Positions 33,921 to 43,499 of a stretch of 64,000 nucleotides of DNA are shown in pieces. The stretch lies in contig JADJYF010000019.1 in assembly GCA_016719885.1 (NCBI GenBank), positions 62,001 through 126,000 of the forward strand, read 5' to 3'. Position numbers and translations under genes: made by a program. The stretch is from Pseudomonadota bacterium. Lineage in GTDB: Bacteria > Pseudomonadota > Gammaproteobacteria > Ga0077536. Numbering within the stretch: the first letter of the stretch is position 1; every line of letters begins with the position of its first letter. Under the pieces are notes generated by a model, which was given only the letters and a program-made list of their open reading frames with translations, was not told the DNA's origin and did no database searches.

Positions 33921-34015
33921 TGTCAGGCTGCAGCCTGACCCACAACGAAGACCGCTCTCCCCTGGAAACGGGCGCCAGCCTGACGAGCGCAGCGTGCGAA
34001 TGAATTCGCACCTAC
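33921..34015. repeat. REP units of both families after the Tad locus
   Basis: A family 2 unit at 33921-33944 (GTCAGGCTGCAGCCTGAC with CCACA flank) and a family 1 unit at 33994-34015 (GTGCGAATGAATTCGCAC with CTAC flank), 49 nt apart. They fill the 138-bp gap between the last Tad gene and the nitrilase gene. The hairpins could end Tad transcription. Confidence 0.85.
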
Positions 34016-34049
34016 AATAGGCGCCGTCGCAGATCGTCCAGGAGCATTC

Positions 34050-35015
34050 ATGACCACCATCAAAGTCGCCGCCGTGCAGGCCGCGCCGGCATTTCTGGAC
34101 CTGCCCGGCAGTGTCGCCAAGGCCATTGCCCTCATCGACGAGGCCGGTCGCCAGGGCGTCGAGCTGTTGGCGTTTCCCGAAACCTGGATACCGGGCTATC
34201 CATTCTGGATGTGGCTCGATTCGCCGGCCTGGGGCATGCGCTTCGTCGCACGCTATCACCACAATTCGATGGAGGCGGGCGGCGCCGAAGACCAGGCCAT
34301 CGCCGAGGCGGCGCGGCGCAACGGCGTGATGGTAGCGATGGGCGTGTCGGAGCGCGACGGCGGCAGCCTGTACATGGGCCAATGGCTGTACGGCGCCGAT
34401 GGCCGCGTGCTGGCGCGGCGGCGCAAACTGAAACCGACCCATGTCGAGCGCACGCTGTTCGGTGAAGGCGATGGCAGTGACCTGCTGGTTACCGAAACGC
34501 CGCTCGGACGGGTCGGCGCGCTGTGCTGCTGGGAACATCTGCAGCCGCTCACCAAGTACGCGATGTACGCGCAGCACGAGCAGATCCATATCGCGGCGTG
34601 GCCGAGCTTCAGTCTCTACGTCGGCGCGGCCTACGCACTCGGGCCGGAAGTGAACACCGCCGCCAGCCAGCTGTATGCGGCCGAGGGCCAGTGTTTCGTG
34701 CTCGCCGCCTGCGCGGTGGTGTCCGACGACATGATCGAGATGATGTGCGACACGCCGGCCAAGCGCGAGCTGCTCAAGAGCGGCGGCGGCCATGCGCGCA
34801 TCTTCGGGCCGGACGGCGCGCCGCTGGCGACGCCGCTCGCGCCCGACGCCGAAGGCCTGCTGGTAGCTGACATCGACCTCGAGGCGATCACCTACGCCAA
34901 GTCGGCGGCCGATCCGGTGGGCCATTATTCGCGTCCCGACGTGTTGCGTCTCATGTTCAATCCGCAGGCCACGCCACGCGTGGTGCCGCTCGAATCGGAC
35001 TTCGAGAGTCCGTAG
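34050..35015 (+). CDS. nitrilase-family carbon-nitrogen hydrolase
   Basis: A 321-residue enzyme of the nitrilase branch, converting nitriles to acids and ammonia. The catalytic triad is visible: Glu in LLAFPETWIPGYPFW (about residue 48), Lys in RRRKLKPTH (about 130), and Cys in RVGALCCWEHLQPL (about 162; the Cys next to WEH is the expected nucleophile). Motifs and length match aliphatic/aromatic nitrilases rather than amidases. It is soluble and stands alone between repeats. Substrate unknown. Confidence 0.93.
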   Translation: MTTIKVAAVQAAPAFLDLPGSVAKAIALIDEAGRQGVELLAFPETWIPGYPFWMWLDSPAWGMRFVARYHHNSMEAGGAEDQAIAEAARRNGVMVAMGVSERDGGSLYMGQWLYGADGRVLARRRKLKPTHVERTLFGEGDGSDLLVTETPLGRVGALCCWEHLQPLTKYAMYAQHEQIHIAAWPSFSLYVGAAYALGPEVNTAASQLYAAEGQCFVLAACAVVSDDMIEMMCDTPAKRELLKSGGGHARIFGPDGAPLATPLAPDAEGLLVADIDLEAITYAKSAADPVGHYSRPDVLRLMFNPQATPRVVPLESDFESP

Positions 35016-35059
35016 GCGCGCATTCAAGGGTGCGCGAGCGCCCGCTTCAGATAGTCAAT

Positions 35060-35081
35060 GTGCGAATGAATTCGCACCTAC
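35060..35081 (-). repeat. REP unit, family 1
   Basis: GTGCGAATGAATTCGCAC followed by CTAC, the reverse orientation of the GTAG-palindrome unit. It lies 15 nt upstream of the frameshifted SDR start, so it could lie in its 5' untranslated region. Confidence 0.85.
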
Positions 35082-35095
35082 AGGGCAGGCACTAC

Positions 35096-35874
35096 ATGAT
35101 CAATGAACTGTTCTCCGTCGCCGGCAAGACCGTGCTGATCACCGGCGGCTCGCGCGGTATCGGCTACATGATGGCCCACGGTTTCGTGGCGGCCGGCGCG
35201 CGCGTGTACATCTCCTCGCGCAAGCCGGAAGTGTGCGACGCGGCGGCGGCCGAGCTCGGCAAGCTCGGCACCTGTGTGTCACTGCCTGCCGATCTCGGCA
35301 AGATGAGCGAGGTCGAACGGGTCGCGACCGAACTGCTGGCGCGCGAAGAGCGCGTGCATGTGCTCATCAACAATGCCGGCGCGACCTGGGGCAGCACCAT
35401 CGACGCGTTTCCGGAGGCGGGGTGGGACAAGGTCATGGACTTGAACGTCAAATCACCGTTCTTTCTGCTGCAGAAGCTGTTGCCGGGCCTGGAGCGCGCG
35501 GCGCGCGCGCTGACGATCCGGCGCGCGTCATCAACGTCGGCTCGGTCGACGGCATGCATACACCGCTGTTTGAGAATTTCTCCTATGCGCCGTCCAAGGC
35601 CGCCTTGCATCACCTGACCCGCATGCTGGCCGCGCATCTCGCCAAGCGCCACATCAATGTCAATTGCATCGCGCCCGGCCCCTTCGATACCGACATGATG
35701 CGGCCCATGGTCAAGTCCATGGGGCTGGACGGTGTGACTTCCAACGTGCCGATGGGGCGCATGGGCGACACCCTGGACGCCGCCGGCGTCGCCATCTTTC
35801 TCGCCTCGCGCGCGTCGGCCTATGTCACCGGCACCGTGCTGCCGGTGGATGGCGGGCTGTTCGGAGCGTCATGA
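35096..35874 (+). pseudogene. SDR family oxidoreductase, broken by a single-base frameshift
   Basis: Two adjoining frames together encode one complete classical SDR of about 259 residues. The first frame has TGGSRGIGYMMAHGF (cofactor motif) and HVLINNAGATWGS up to about 35510. The second continues DDPARVINVGSVDGMHTPL, the catalytic FSYAPSKAALHH (Tyr-x3-Lys), APGPFDTDMM and the closing TGTVLPVDGGLFGAS. The coding span is 779 nt, one short of a multiple of three, so one base is missing within the GC-repeat at about 35494-35511. Everything else is intact, so either a very recent mutation or a sequence error is likely. Substrate unknown. Confidence 0.85.
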
Positions 35875-35925
35875 GCTTGGCGGCTTGCAAGCGCGCGGCC
35901 TCGAGAGCGGTGGGTCGCCGCGGCC

Positions 35926-36546
35926 ATGGCGGTTCTTGACCCGGCCTACGCCGAGCTGCTGAGGGACTACGATCTCACGCAGCTCGATCGGCACGAGGGC
36001 GCGATCTACGTGCTTAGCGACGATTGGCGCCTGCGCTATTTCAATGATGGCTGGTCCCGATTCGCGCAGGACAATGGCGGCGAGCCCGCGCTCAGCCAGC
36101 GCTACCCACTCGGTGCACCGGTCTTCGATGCCTTCTCGCCGCCCGCGCTGCGCGAATTCTTTCAATTCCATTACCGCCAGTGTCGCGCCGAGGCGCGCCC
36201 GTGGAGCCACGACTACGAGTGCTCGAGCGCCCATGAGTACCGACGTTTTCGCCAATTCGTCTATCCGTTGAAAGGTGAGGGCGTGATGGTCGTCAACTCG
36301 AAACGAGTGGCGCGGCCGCGGCTGGAACTGCCGACATCGGTGCAGCCCGCGGAATCGGACTACCGCGATGGCGCGGGTCTGGTACATCAGTGCGCACACT
36401 GTCGCCGCATACGCTCGGCCGCCAATCACGACAGTTGGGACTGGATACCGGCGTGGGTCGCGCACATGCCGCGTCGCTGCAGCCATGGACTGTGTCCGCA
36501 TTGCCTGGTGTATTACTATCTCGCGCCATCATCGCCGACCAACTAA
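35926..36546 (+). CDS. PAS-domain protein with Cys-rich C-terminus
   Basis: A 206-residue protein. Residues about 20-135 look like a PAS sensor: IYVLSDDWRLRYFNDGWSRF, then a hydrophobic core and a closing strand (MVVNSKRV). The C-terminal part has CAHCRRIR and HGLCPHCL, a pattern often seen after PAS domains in sensor proteins and possibly a metal site. There is no output domain, so it may act through partners. No membrane helix. A ribosome site is not evident. Role unknown. Confidence 0.72.
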   Translation: MAVLDPAYAELLRDYDLTQLDRHEGAIYVLSDDWRLRYFNDGWSRFAQDNGGEPALSQRYPLGAPVFDAFSPPALREFFQFHYRQCRAEARPWSHDYECSSAHEYRRFRQFVYPLKGEGVMVVNSKRVARPRLELPTSVQPAESDYRDGAGLVHQCAHCRRIRSAANHDSWDWIPAWVAHMPRRCSHGLCPHCLVYYYLAPSSPTN

Positions 36547-36584
36547 GGGGTGGGCGGCGCGCGCAGGCGCGACGCGCGAGTTCG

Positions 36585-38195
36585 CTAGCGCTGATCCTCC
36601 AGCACCATGGCCGCGCCTTTCTCGGCGATCATGGTGACCGGCGCGTTGGTATTGCCGGAAGTGATGCGCGGCATGATGGAGGCATCGATCACGCGCAGGC
36701 CGGCTATGCCGCGCACGCGCAGGCGTCCGTCCACCACCGCTTGCGCATCGCTGCCCATGCGGCAGGTGCCGACCGGGTGGAAGATGGTGGTGCCGAGATC
36801 ACCAGCCGCGCGGCGCAGTTCTTCATCGCTGTCGCAGGACGGGCCGGGGCGGAACTCCTCGGGTTCGAAGCGCGCCAGCGCCGGCGCCTGCATGATGCGA
36901 CGCGTGAAGCGCATGGCATCGACCGCGACCTTGAGGTCGTCCTCGGTGGAAAGATAGTTGAGTGCGATGACCGGCTCGGCGCCGGGCTCTGGCGAGGCGA
37001 TGTGCACGTGGCCGCGACTCTCGGGCCGCAAGTTGCAGACCGAGGGGGTGATGGCCGGAAAGGGGTGCAGCGGCGAGCCGAACTTGTCCAGCGTCAGGGG
37101 CTGCACATGCCATTCGATGTTTGGCACGTCGCGTGACGGGTCGCTGCGCGCGAAGGCGCCGAGCTGGCTGGGCGGCATGGTCAGCGGGCCGCGTCGGCGC
37201 AGCAGGTAATCGAGGCCCATGAAGGCGCGCCCCCACAGTGAATTGGCCTGCTCGTTCAAGGTGCGGGTGTTGCGCACCTTGTACATCATGCGAATCTGCA
37301 GATGGTCGTGCAGGTTGGCGCCGACCGCCGGCATCTCGTGCAGCACCTCGATGCCGTGCTGGCGCAGCAGCGCGGCCGGGCCGACGCCCGACAGCTGCAG
37401 GATCTGCGGCGAGGCGATGGCGCCGGCCGCGAGTATCACTTCGCGGCGCGCGCCGGCGCGGGTTTCGGCCGCGCCCTGGACGCGGTAGCGCACGCCGCGC
37501 GCGCGCTTTGCGCCGTCGCGATTTTCGATATCGAGCGTCGTCACCAGGGCATGGGTGATGACGGTCAGATTGGGGCGATGGCGTACCGGATGCAGGAAGG
37601 CCTTGGCATTGCTCCAACGCACGCCGCGCCGTTGATTCATCTGGAAGTAGGCACAACCGTCGTTGTCGCCACGATTGAATTCCTGGATGGGCGGTATGCC
37701 GCTCTCGGCGGCCGCTGCGCGCCAGGCGTCGAGGATGTCCCAGCTTACGCGTCGCTCCTCGACGCGCAGCTCGCCGCCGGCGCCATGGAATTCATCGGCG
37801 CCGTGCACGTAGTCCTCGCTGCGCTTGAACCACGGCAGCACGTCCTGCCAAGCCCAGCCCGGCAGTCCAAGCGCTGCCCAGTGATCGTAATCCGCGGCCT
37901 GGCCACGCATGTAGATCATGGCGTTGATCGACGAGCAGCCGCCCAGCACCCGGCCGCGCGCATAACCCAGGCTGCGGCCGTTGAGCCCCGCGTCCTCGGT
38001 GGTCTTGAAGCACCAGTCGGTGCGCGGATTGGCGATGGTGTAGAGATAGCCGACCGGCACGTGGATCCAGAAATAATCATCCGCGCCGCCGGCTTCCAGC
38101 AGCAGCACGCGGTTGTTGGGATCCTTGCTCAGGCGGTTGGCAAGCAGGCAGCCGGCCGAGCCGGCGCCGACGATGATGTAGTCGTAGTCTTGCAC
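36585..38195 (-). CDS. GMC-family flavin oxidoreductase (choline dehydrogenase-like)
   Basis: A 536-residue FAD enzyme oxidising an alcohol. The ADP-binding motif is YDYIIVGAGSAGCLLANRLS at residues 4-23, then GRVLGGCSSINAMIYMRG (GMC signature 1), AAGAIASPQILQLSGVGP (signature 2) and the C-terminal HPVGTCRMG with the catalytic His and NTNAPVTMIAEKGA. Length and motifs match BetA/alkane-1-ol dehydrogenase relatives. No betaine-aldehyde dehydrogenase lies nearby, so choline is not implied. Substrate unknown. Confidence 0.94.
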   Translation of the reverse strand: MQDYDYIIVGAGSAGCLLANRLSKDPNNRVLLLEAGGADDYFWIHVPVGYLYTIANPRTDWCFKTTEDAGLNGRSLGYARGRVLGGCSSINAMIYMRGQAADYDHWAALGLPGWAWQDVLPWFKRSEDYVHGADEFHGAGGELRVEERRVSWDILDAWRAAAAESGIPPIQEFNRGDNDGCAYFQMNQRRGVRWSNAKAFLHPVRHRPNLTVITHALVTTLDIENRDGAKRARGVRYRVQGAAETRAGARREVILAAGAIASPQILQLSGVGPAALLRQHGIEVLHEMPAVGANLHDHLQIRMMYKVRNTRTLNEQANSLWGRAFMGLDYLLRRRGPLTMPPSQLGAFARSDPSRDVPNIEWHVQPLTLDKFGSPLHPFPAITPSVCNLRPESRGHVHIASPEPGAEPVIALNYLSTEDDLKVAVDAMRFTRRIMQAPALARFEPEEFRPGPSCDSDEELRRAAGDLGTTIFHPVGTCRMGSDAQAVVDGRLRVRGIAGLRVIDASIMPRITSGNTNAPVTMIAEKGAAMVLEDQR

Positions 38196-38246
38196 GTGGC
38201 CGAGGCCCGGAAGCGGGTCGGGCCCGCCTCCAGGCGACGCACTCCC

Positions 38247-38675
38247 TTATTCCGGCAGGGTGTCACCCGAGCCGCCGAATTCCTTCGGCAGGTCTTTGAA
38301 CTTCGGCAGGCCGTCCTTGATGGCGATCATCTTCTCGCCGTAGAACACGTGCAGGCCCGGCTCGAACTTCAAGGTCGGCAGCACGGCCGCGAACACGTCG
38401 GACATGCCCATGCCCGGATGATCGTTCATGACATGGCCGCCGCACTTGGTGCACCACTTGCGGTGGCTGTTGTCGGTCTTGGCGAAGGTGCCGATGAGGT
38501 CCGCGCCGGCGGTAATCTTGACCACGTCTTTCGGCCACAGCGCGAAGCTGTTGACCGGGCCCGCCGACCAGATGCGGCAGGATTCGCAATGGCAGATGCC
38601 CATCGCCGCCGGCGTACCGCTGACTTCGAATTGCACGGCGCCGCAGAAGCAGCTGCCCTTGTGTGTATCACTCAT
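38247..38675 (-). CDS. GFA/CENP-V-like zinc protein
   Basis: A 142-residue Zn-binding protein of the glutathione-dependent formaldehyde-activating (Gfa) fold. The Cys pattern is clear: KGSCFCGAVQFE, CHCESCRIW and WCTKCGGH. Gfa-type proteins bind two Zn ions; catalysis is debated and members are often assigned only by fold. GGGGAG precedes the ATG. It lies 51 nt upstream of the GMC gene on the same strand and may share its transcript. Confidence 0.92.
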   Translation of the reverse strand: MSDTHKGSCFCGAVQFEVSGTPAAMGICHCESCRIWSAGPVNSFALWPKDVVKITAGADLIGTFAKTDNSHRKWCTKCGGHVMNDHPGMGMSDVFAAVLPTLKFEPGLHVFYGEKMIAIKDGLPKFKDLPKEFGGSGDTLPE

Positions 38676-38795
38676 GGTGTTCTCCCCGGTGTGGGAAAGC
38701 AGGCCTTACCCGCTTTCCAATTGATGTTCAAATCGATGTTCAACGCGCCGCGCCGTCCAGGCGCGCGGCGCGCGTTCGTACGCCGTGCTCCGTGC

Positions 38796-39593
38796 TCAGG
38801 CCACCGCCGGCATTGCGTGGGTGCGAACGAATTCGCGCACCAGGCTGGCAAAGGCGTCCGGCTGTTCGAGTTCGGCAAGGTGCCCTGCATTGGGGATGGT
38901 CGTCAAGCGGCTGCCGGCAATCGCATCGCGCCACGCGGGGCCATAGGCCGCCGGCACCACGGTGTCGCGCTCGGAAGTCGCGATCAAGGTCGGTGCTTCG
39001 ATGCGCGGCAGGCGACGCTTGACGCCGGTGTCCGGAATCGGCCACAGGAACTTGGCGCTGGCGCGCAGGTTGAGCAGCTCCTCGACGTGCGCATCCATCT
39101 TGTCGCGGCCGTCGAACAGGAACTGCTTGCGCATGCCGGCCTCGGAGAACAGCACTTCCGACGGCATGCCGGGATGCTGGGCGAAAGGATCGGCGCCGCC
39201 GACTTCGTCCAGCCACAGTCCCAGCGGATTGACCAGCACCAGGCTGTCGACGCGCTGCGGGGCGATGGCGGCGAGTTCGGCCGCCATCCAAGCGCCGATG
39301 CTGATGCCGACCACGTGCGCGCTCTTCACGCCCAGCGCATTCAACAGGTCGACGTTGTGCAAGGTGAGATCCAGCGGTCCCGGATCGATGTCGGTGAGGT
39401 CATCCTTGGCCGGGCCCCAGCCCGGCGCATAGGGTGCGATGACGTCGAAGGACTCGGCGAGTTTCGCCAGGGCCGCTTCGAAACCGACGATGCCCAGCAT
39501 GTGATGCAGGTACAGCAGAGGCTGGCCCTGGCCCTTGCGGTAGTAGTGAACGGTGCGGTGCGCGGCGCCGACGCTGAGGGTGGCGAGATTCAT
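38796..39593 (-). CDS. alpha/beta hydrolase
   Basis: A 265-residue serine hydrolase with the triad in GISIGAWMAAEL (Ser), ATSERDTVVPA (Asp) and PNAGHLAELEQP (His); the oxyanion segment is LYLHHMLG. It resembles small hydrolases that cleave C-C or ester bonds in aromatic and terpene degradation. The ATG at 39593 shares one base with the upstream LLM stop codon (TGATG); a GTG one codon earlier is an alternative. Coupled expression suggests it acts on the product of the LLM monooxygenase. Confidence 0.9.
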   Translation of the reverse strand: MNLATLSVGAAHRTVHYYRKGQGQPLLYLHHMLGIVGFEAALAKLAESFDVIAPYAPGWGPAKDDLTDIDPGPLDLTLHNVDLLNALGVKSAHVVGISIGAWMAAELAAIAPQRVDSLVLVNPLGLWLDEVGGADPFAQHPGMPSEVLFSEAGMRKQFLFDGRDKMDAHVEELLNLRASAKFLWPIPDTGVKRRLPRIEAPTLIATSERDTVVPAAYGPAWRDAIAGSRLTTIPNAGHLAELEQPDAFASLVREFVRTHAMPAVA

Positions 39594-40879
39594 CACTTCA
39601 CCTCCGCCACGCGCTTCGGCGCGCTGTCCTGGCCGCCACGCGCGAACGGCGTGACGGTGCGCGGTTCGGCGCGGTCCTCCAGCGCCATGGGCTTCGGCGA
39701 CCAGTGATCTTCATAGCCCTTCCACTTCGAGCGCATCTGCGGAATGACCTTGGTGGCGAACATCTCGGTGGAATAACGGCACAGATCATTGGGCATGTCG
39801 CCGAAGTGCAGCAGGCACACCAGGTGACCGATCTTCAACGAGTCGACGACTTTCTCGATCTGCTCGGCGACGCTGTCTGGACTGCCGGCGACGATGTAGC
39901 CCTTGTCGATCATCTCGCGCCACGACAGCGCCGCGGCCTGGTTGAGCGCCGAGGACTGGCCGGCCATCTGCGAGGACAGGCCGGCGCGGATGGTGGGCTC
40001 GGTGCGATAGCCCGGCGCGTCGGCGAAACCCGGGTACACGTGCAGGCAGCGTGAGAAGAAATAGCGCGCATGCTTTTCGTACAGGCGCTGCGCCTCGGCG
40101 TCGGTCTCGGCCACGCAGATCTGCTGCGCGAACGCGGCCTGGTAGGGATTGAAGTCCGAGCCCAGTTCTTCCATGCGCTGCCAGAAGCCTTCCATGAGCT
40201 GCGCGCCACGGATGTAACCGGAGAACGACAAGTAGCTGTAGTTGTACTTGTGCGCGGCGCAGAAGTCCCAGGTCTCGAGCGAACCGCCGCCCGGGATCCA
40301 GATCGGCGGCGGCGTCTGCAGCGGCCGCGGCCACAGGTTCACGTAGCGCAGCTTGTAGTGCTTGCCGTTCCACGCGAACACGTCCGGGTCGCGCCACGCG
40401 CGCATGATGAGGTCGTGCGCTTCGTGGTACTGCTCGCGCAGGGTCGCGGGATTCACGCCGCAGGCGTAGTTGTCGTCCATGGAGCTGCCGACCGGGAAGC
40501 CCGAGATCAGGCGCCCGCCGGAGATGCAGTCGATCATCGCCATCTCTTCGGCGACGCGGGTCGGCGGGTCGTACAGCGCCAGCGACTGCCCGAGCAGCAG
40601 GATGGCCGCGCGATGGGTGCGGCGCGCGAGCGTGGCGGCCATCAGCTGCGGCGACGGCATCAGGCCGTAGGCGTTCTGGTGGTGTTCGTTGATGCCGAGA
40701 CCGTCGTAACCGACGTCCTCGGCGAGTTCCAGCAGGTCCAGGTAATCGTTGTAGATGCGATTGGCCTTGCGCGCGTCGAACAGGCGCGAATCGACATCGA
40801 CCCATACGCTGCGATGCTTCTCGGTGAAGTCATCGGGCAGGTAGGGCCACGGCATGAGGTTGAACCAGTGGAACTTCAT
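39593..40879 (-). CDS. LLM-class flavin monooxygenase
   Basis: A 428-residue bacterial-luciferase-like monooxygenase, longer than the F420-type members in this window. Seen are MKFHWFNLMPWPYLPDDF, YDGLGINEHHQNAYGLMPSP, the GGRLISGFPVGSS cofactor loop and TPPPIWIPGGGSLETW. The usual partner is FMNH2 plus O2 with a separate flavin reductase, not found nearby. It is followed by the coupled alpha/beta hydrolase gene, a typical Baeyer-Villiger-then-hydrolysis arrangement. Substrate unknown. Confidence 0.92.
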   Translation of the reverse strand: MKFHWFNLMPWPYLPDDFTEKHRSVWVDVDSRLFDARKANRIYNDYLDLLELAEDVGYDGLGINEHHQNAYGLMPSPQLMAATLARRTHRAAILLLGQSLALYDPPTRVAEEMAMIDCISGGRLISGFPVGSSMDDNYACGVNPATLREQYHEAHDLIMRAWRDPDVFAWNGKHYKLRYVNLWPRPLQTPPPIWIPGGGSLETWDFCAAHKYNYSYLSFSGYIRGAQLMEGFWQRMEELGSDFNPYQAAFAQQICVAETDAEAQRLYEKHARYFFSRCLHVYPGFADAPGYRTEPTIRAGLSSQMAGQSSALNQAAALSWREMIDKGYIVAGSPDSVAEQIEKVVDSLKIGHLVCLLHFGDMPNDLCRYSTEMFATKVIPQMRSKWKGYEDHWSPKPMALEDRAEPRTVTPFARGGQDSAPKRVAEVK

Positions 40880-41027
40880 GGGCTGTTGTCTCCTTCTGAG
40901 GTGGGCGCCACGGCGCGCTGCCTTGACGCGCAAAGCAGGGATTGTCGACGCTCCCGCCCGCCAGGGATATCCCGCCAGCGGGTAGGGGATTGACCAGGCG
41001 GAAGCGCAGCCCGCGCTTCCACCGCGC

Positions 41028-43499
41028 TCAGGCGCCGGGCAGGATGTCCTCCAGCAGCGCGCGAAAGGCGCCGACCTCGAGCGGCTTGCGCACCAGGGCG
41101 CGGATGCCGCTGGCCTTGAGAGCCGCTTCCGACAGGCCCTCGCTGTAGCCGGTGTAGAGCACCACCGGCAGGTCGGGCCGGAGCTTCAGCAGCCGCTCGG
41201 CGAGCGCGGTGCCGGTCATGTGCGGCATGGTCTGATCGACGATCACCAGCTGCCATGCCTGCGGGTCGCGGGCGAATTCATGGAAGGCGCCGAGGCCATT
41301 GCCGAAGGCGCTGACGGTCAGGCCCCAGTTGGTCAGCAATTCCTCGAGAAATTCGCCGACCACGAAGTTGTCATCGACTATCAGCACCTTGCCCGCCAGC
41401 GGCCGCCGGGCGTGCACGGCGGCACTGCCGCGGGCGGCGAGCGCATGCTCCGGCAGCGAGGTGTCGCCGGGCAACAGGATGCGGAAACGCGTGCCGAAGC
41501 CGAGCACGCTTTCCACCACGATGTGGCCGCCGTACTCGTGCACGATGCCATGCACGGTGGCGAGACCCATGCCGCTGCCCTTGCCGACGTCCTTGGTGGA
41601 GAAGAACGGCTCGAAGATGCGGTCGATGAGCGCCGCCTCGATGCCGGCGCCGGAATCGCCCACCACCAGTTCGACGAAATTGCCCTGCGCCAGCTGCCGG
41701 CAGGACGCGCACAGCTGGGGCGCGGATGGCGTCGCATGCAGTTCCACGCTGAGCGCGCCGCTGCCCTGCATGGCGTCGCGCGCGTTGATGCACAGGTTGA
41801 CCAGGATCTGTTCGACGTGCAGCGGATCGATGACGACCGCCGGCAGGTCGCGCGCGAAGCGCCGTTCGATGCGTATCGAGGCGGGCATGGTCGAGTCGAG
41901 CAAGGCCATGCCTTCCTCGATCACGCTCTGCAGGCGCAGGCGCCGAGGTTCGCCCTGCTGGCCGCGGCTGAAGGTCAGCATCTGTGCGATGAGATCGCGC
42001 GCCCGTTCGCCGGAGCGCTGCGCGCGTGCGAGGTAACGATGCAGGCGCTCGTCATCGAGCTCCTGTACGCGTTCGGCGGCGAGATGCACATAGCCCATCA
42101 CGCTGGTGAGGATGTTGTTGAAGTCATGGGCGATGCCGCCGGTGAGCTGGCCGATGGCCTCCATCTTCTGCGCCTGGCGCAGCTGGCCTTCCAGCAGCAG
42201 GCGTTGATCGGCGGCGGCGCGGCGATCGGTGATGTCGCGCAGGTAGGCGACGAAGATGCGGCGCCGCTCGTCGCCGGTCATGGCCAACACCAGTTCGACG
42301 GGAAACTCGTCGCCGTCGGCGCGCTGCGCGGTGCATTCCATGCGTCGCGCGCCCGCCAGTGACTCGTGGCCGGCGGCGAGGCGCGCTATTTCGTCGTCGA
42401 CGGCGCCGCGCGCGCGCGGCGGAAACGCGAGCGCGCTGAACTCGCGCCCCAGCACTTCGGCGCCGCGGTAACCGAAGCACTGCTCGGCGGCCGGGTTGAA
42501 ATCGAGGATACGGCCGGTTTCGTCCAGCGCGATGATGCAATCGAGGCTGGCACGCACGGTGGCGCGCAAGCGGTCTTCACTGGCGCGCAGTGCCAGCGCA
42601 CGGGCGCGCGCCTCGGAGATGTCGCGCACGATGCCGAGAATATGCGGCGCGCCGCGATAGTCCATGCGTATGCCGCTGGAATGGGCGTGGAACACCGAGC
42701 CGTCCTTGCGACAGGCGCGGTGCTCGGCATGCGCCGAGCCATGCGCCAGCACGTCGTCGACGAAGCGTCGCGACTCGGCGAGGTGCGCCTGCGCGAGGTA
42801 TTCATGGATGTTGTGTCCGAGCAATTCATCGCGGCCATACAGGTACAGGCGTTCGATGGCCGGATTCACGTCCACCACTTCGCCGTCGGGGCGAAACAGC
42901 ACCAGGCCGTCGACCGAGGCGGTGAAGATGGCGCGGTACTGCTCCTCGCTGGCATGCAGCGCCGCCACCGCCGCGCCGCGTTCCACTTCCAGCGCGGCGC
43001 GCTCGGCGTAGATGCGCAGCAGCGACTCGACGCGTTCGACGCGCTCGATCTCGCCGTACTTCATCACCACCAGGATGCCGAGGGTGCGGTGCTGACTATC
43101 GAACAGCGGATAGGCGGCATAGCCCGAGATGCGCGTGTCGATGTCGTTGATTTCCGGAAAGCTGTAGGCGACGTCGCGGGGGAAGATGCGAAATTCCTGG
43201 CGGACCACCGTTTCGCAGGGCGTGCCGTGCAGGGGATAGGTGGAGAACGGCATCAATTGGCCGTTGGCATAACAGGACAAGGACCGTATCGACGGCACGC
43301 CGTCGATTTCCAGATAGAGGCCGACCAGGCCGATGTCGCAATCGAGCAGTTCGGTCAGCGAGATCACGAGATCGTCGTAGATGTTGTCGCAGCGCGCACC
43401 CGACAGGGCGCGCGCGGTGCGCAACAGGAAATCCTCGGCGCCGCGCTCGTCGCGCCGCGTGGCGGGCCGTGACAAGTTCTCGACGCGCGACTGTTCCAT
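41028..43499 (-). CDS. hybrid sensor kinase: GAF-PAS-PAS-HisKA-HATPase-REC
   Basis: An 823-residue soluble hybrid kinase without membrane helices. A GAF-like domain covers about residues 20-175 (YDDLVISLTELLDCDIGLV), two PAS domains follow (YRAIFTASVDGLVLFRPDG and LRATVRASLDCIIALDETG), then HisKA with GGIAHDFNNILTSVMGY, HATPase (LVNLCINARDAMQ, GSGMGLATVHGIVHEYGG) and a C-terminal receiver with Asp in QLVIVDQTMPHMTG and Lys in LVRKPLEV. It shares one base with the preceding response regulator's stop codon (TGATG). A phosphorelay within the protein and to that regulator is expected. The ligand is unknown. Confidence 0.93.
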   Translation of the reverse strand: MEQSRVENLSRPATRRDERGAEDFLLRTARALSGARCDNIYDDLVISLTELLDCDIGLVGLYLEIDGVPSIRSLSCYANGQLMPFSTYPLHGTPCETVVRQEFRIFPRDVAYSFPEINDIDTRISGYAAYPLFDSQHRTLGILVVMKYGEIERVERVESLLRIYAERAALEVERGAAVAALHASEEQYRAIFTASVDGLVLFRPDGEVVDVNPAIERLYLYGRDELLGHNIHEYLAQAHLAESRRFVDDVLAHGSAHAEHRACRKDGSVFHAHSSGIRMDYRGAPHILGIVRDISEARARALALRASEDRLRATVRASLDCIIALDETGRILDFNPAAEQCFGYRGAEVLGREFSALAFPPRARGAVDDEIARLAAGHESLAGARRMECTAQRADGDEFPVELVLAMTGDERRRIFVAYLRDITDRRAAADQRLLLEGQLRQAQKMEAIGQLTGGIAHDFNNILTSVMGYVHLAAERVQELDDERLHRYLARAQRSGERARDLIAQMLTFSRGQQGEPRRLRLQSVIEEGMALLDSTMPASIRIERRFARDLPAVVIDPLHVEQILVNLCINARDAMQGSGALSVELHATPSAPQLCASCRQLAQGNFVELVVGDSGAGIEAALIDRIFEPFFSTKDVGKGSGMGLATVHGIVHEYGGHIVVESVLGFGTRFRILLPGDTSLPEHALAARGSAAVHARRPLAGKVLIVDDNFVVGEFLEELLTNWGLTVSAFGNGLGAFHEFARDPQAWQLVIVDQTMPHMTGTALAERLLKLRPDLPVVLYTGYSEGLSEAALKASGIRALVRKPLEVGAFRALLEDILPGA

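Noticed and set aside
36585..38195. Assignment of the GMC enzyme as choline dehydrogenase BetA
   Set aside because: The fold fits, but no betaine-aldehyde dehydrogenase or choline transporter is nearby and GMC substrates cannot be told from these motifs.
37302..39707. An 801-codon plus-strand open frame across the GMC, GFA and hydrolase genes
   Set aside because: It is antisense to three genes with clear catalytic motifs and shows no similarity of its own.
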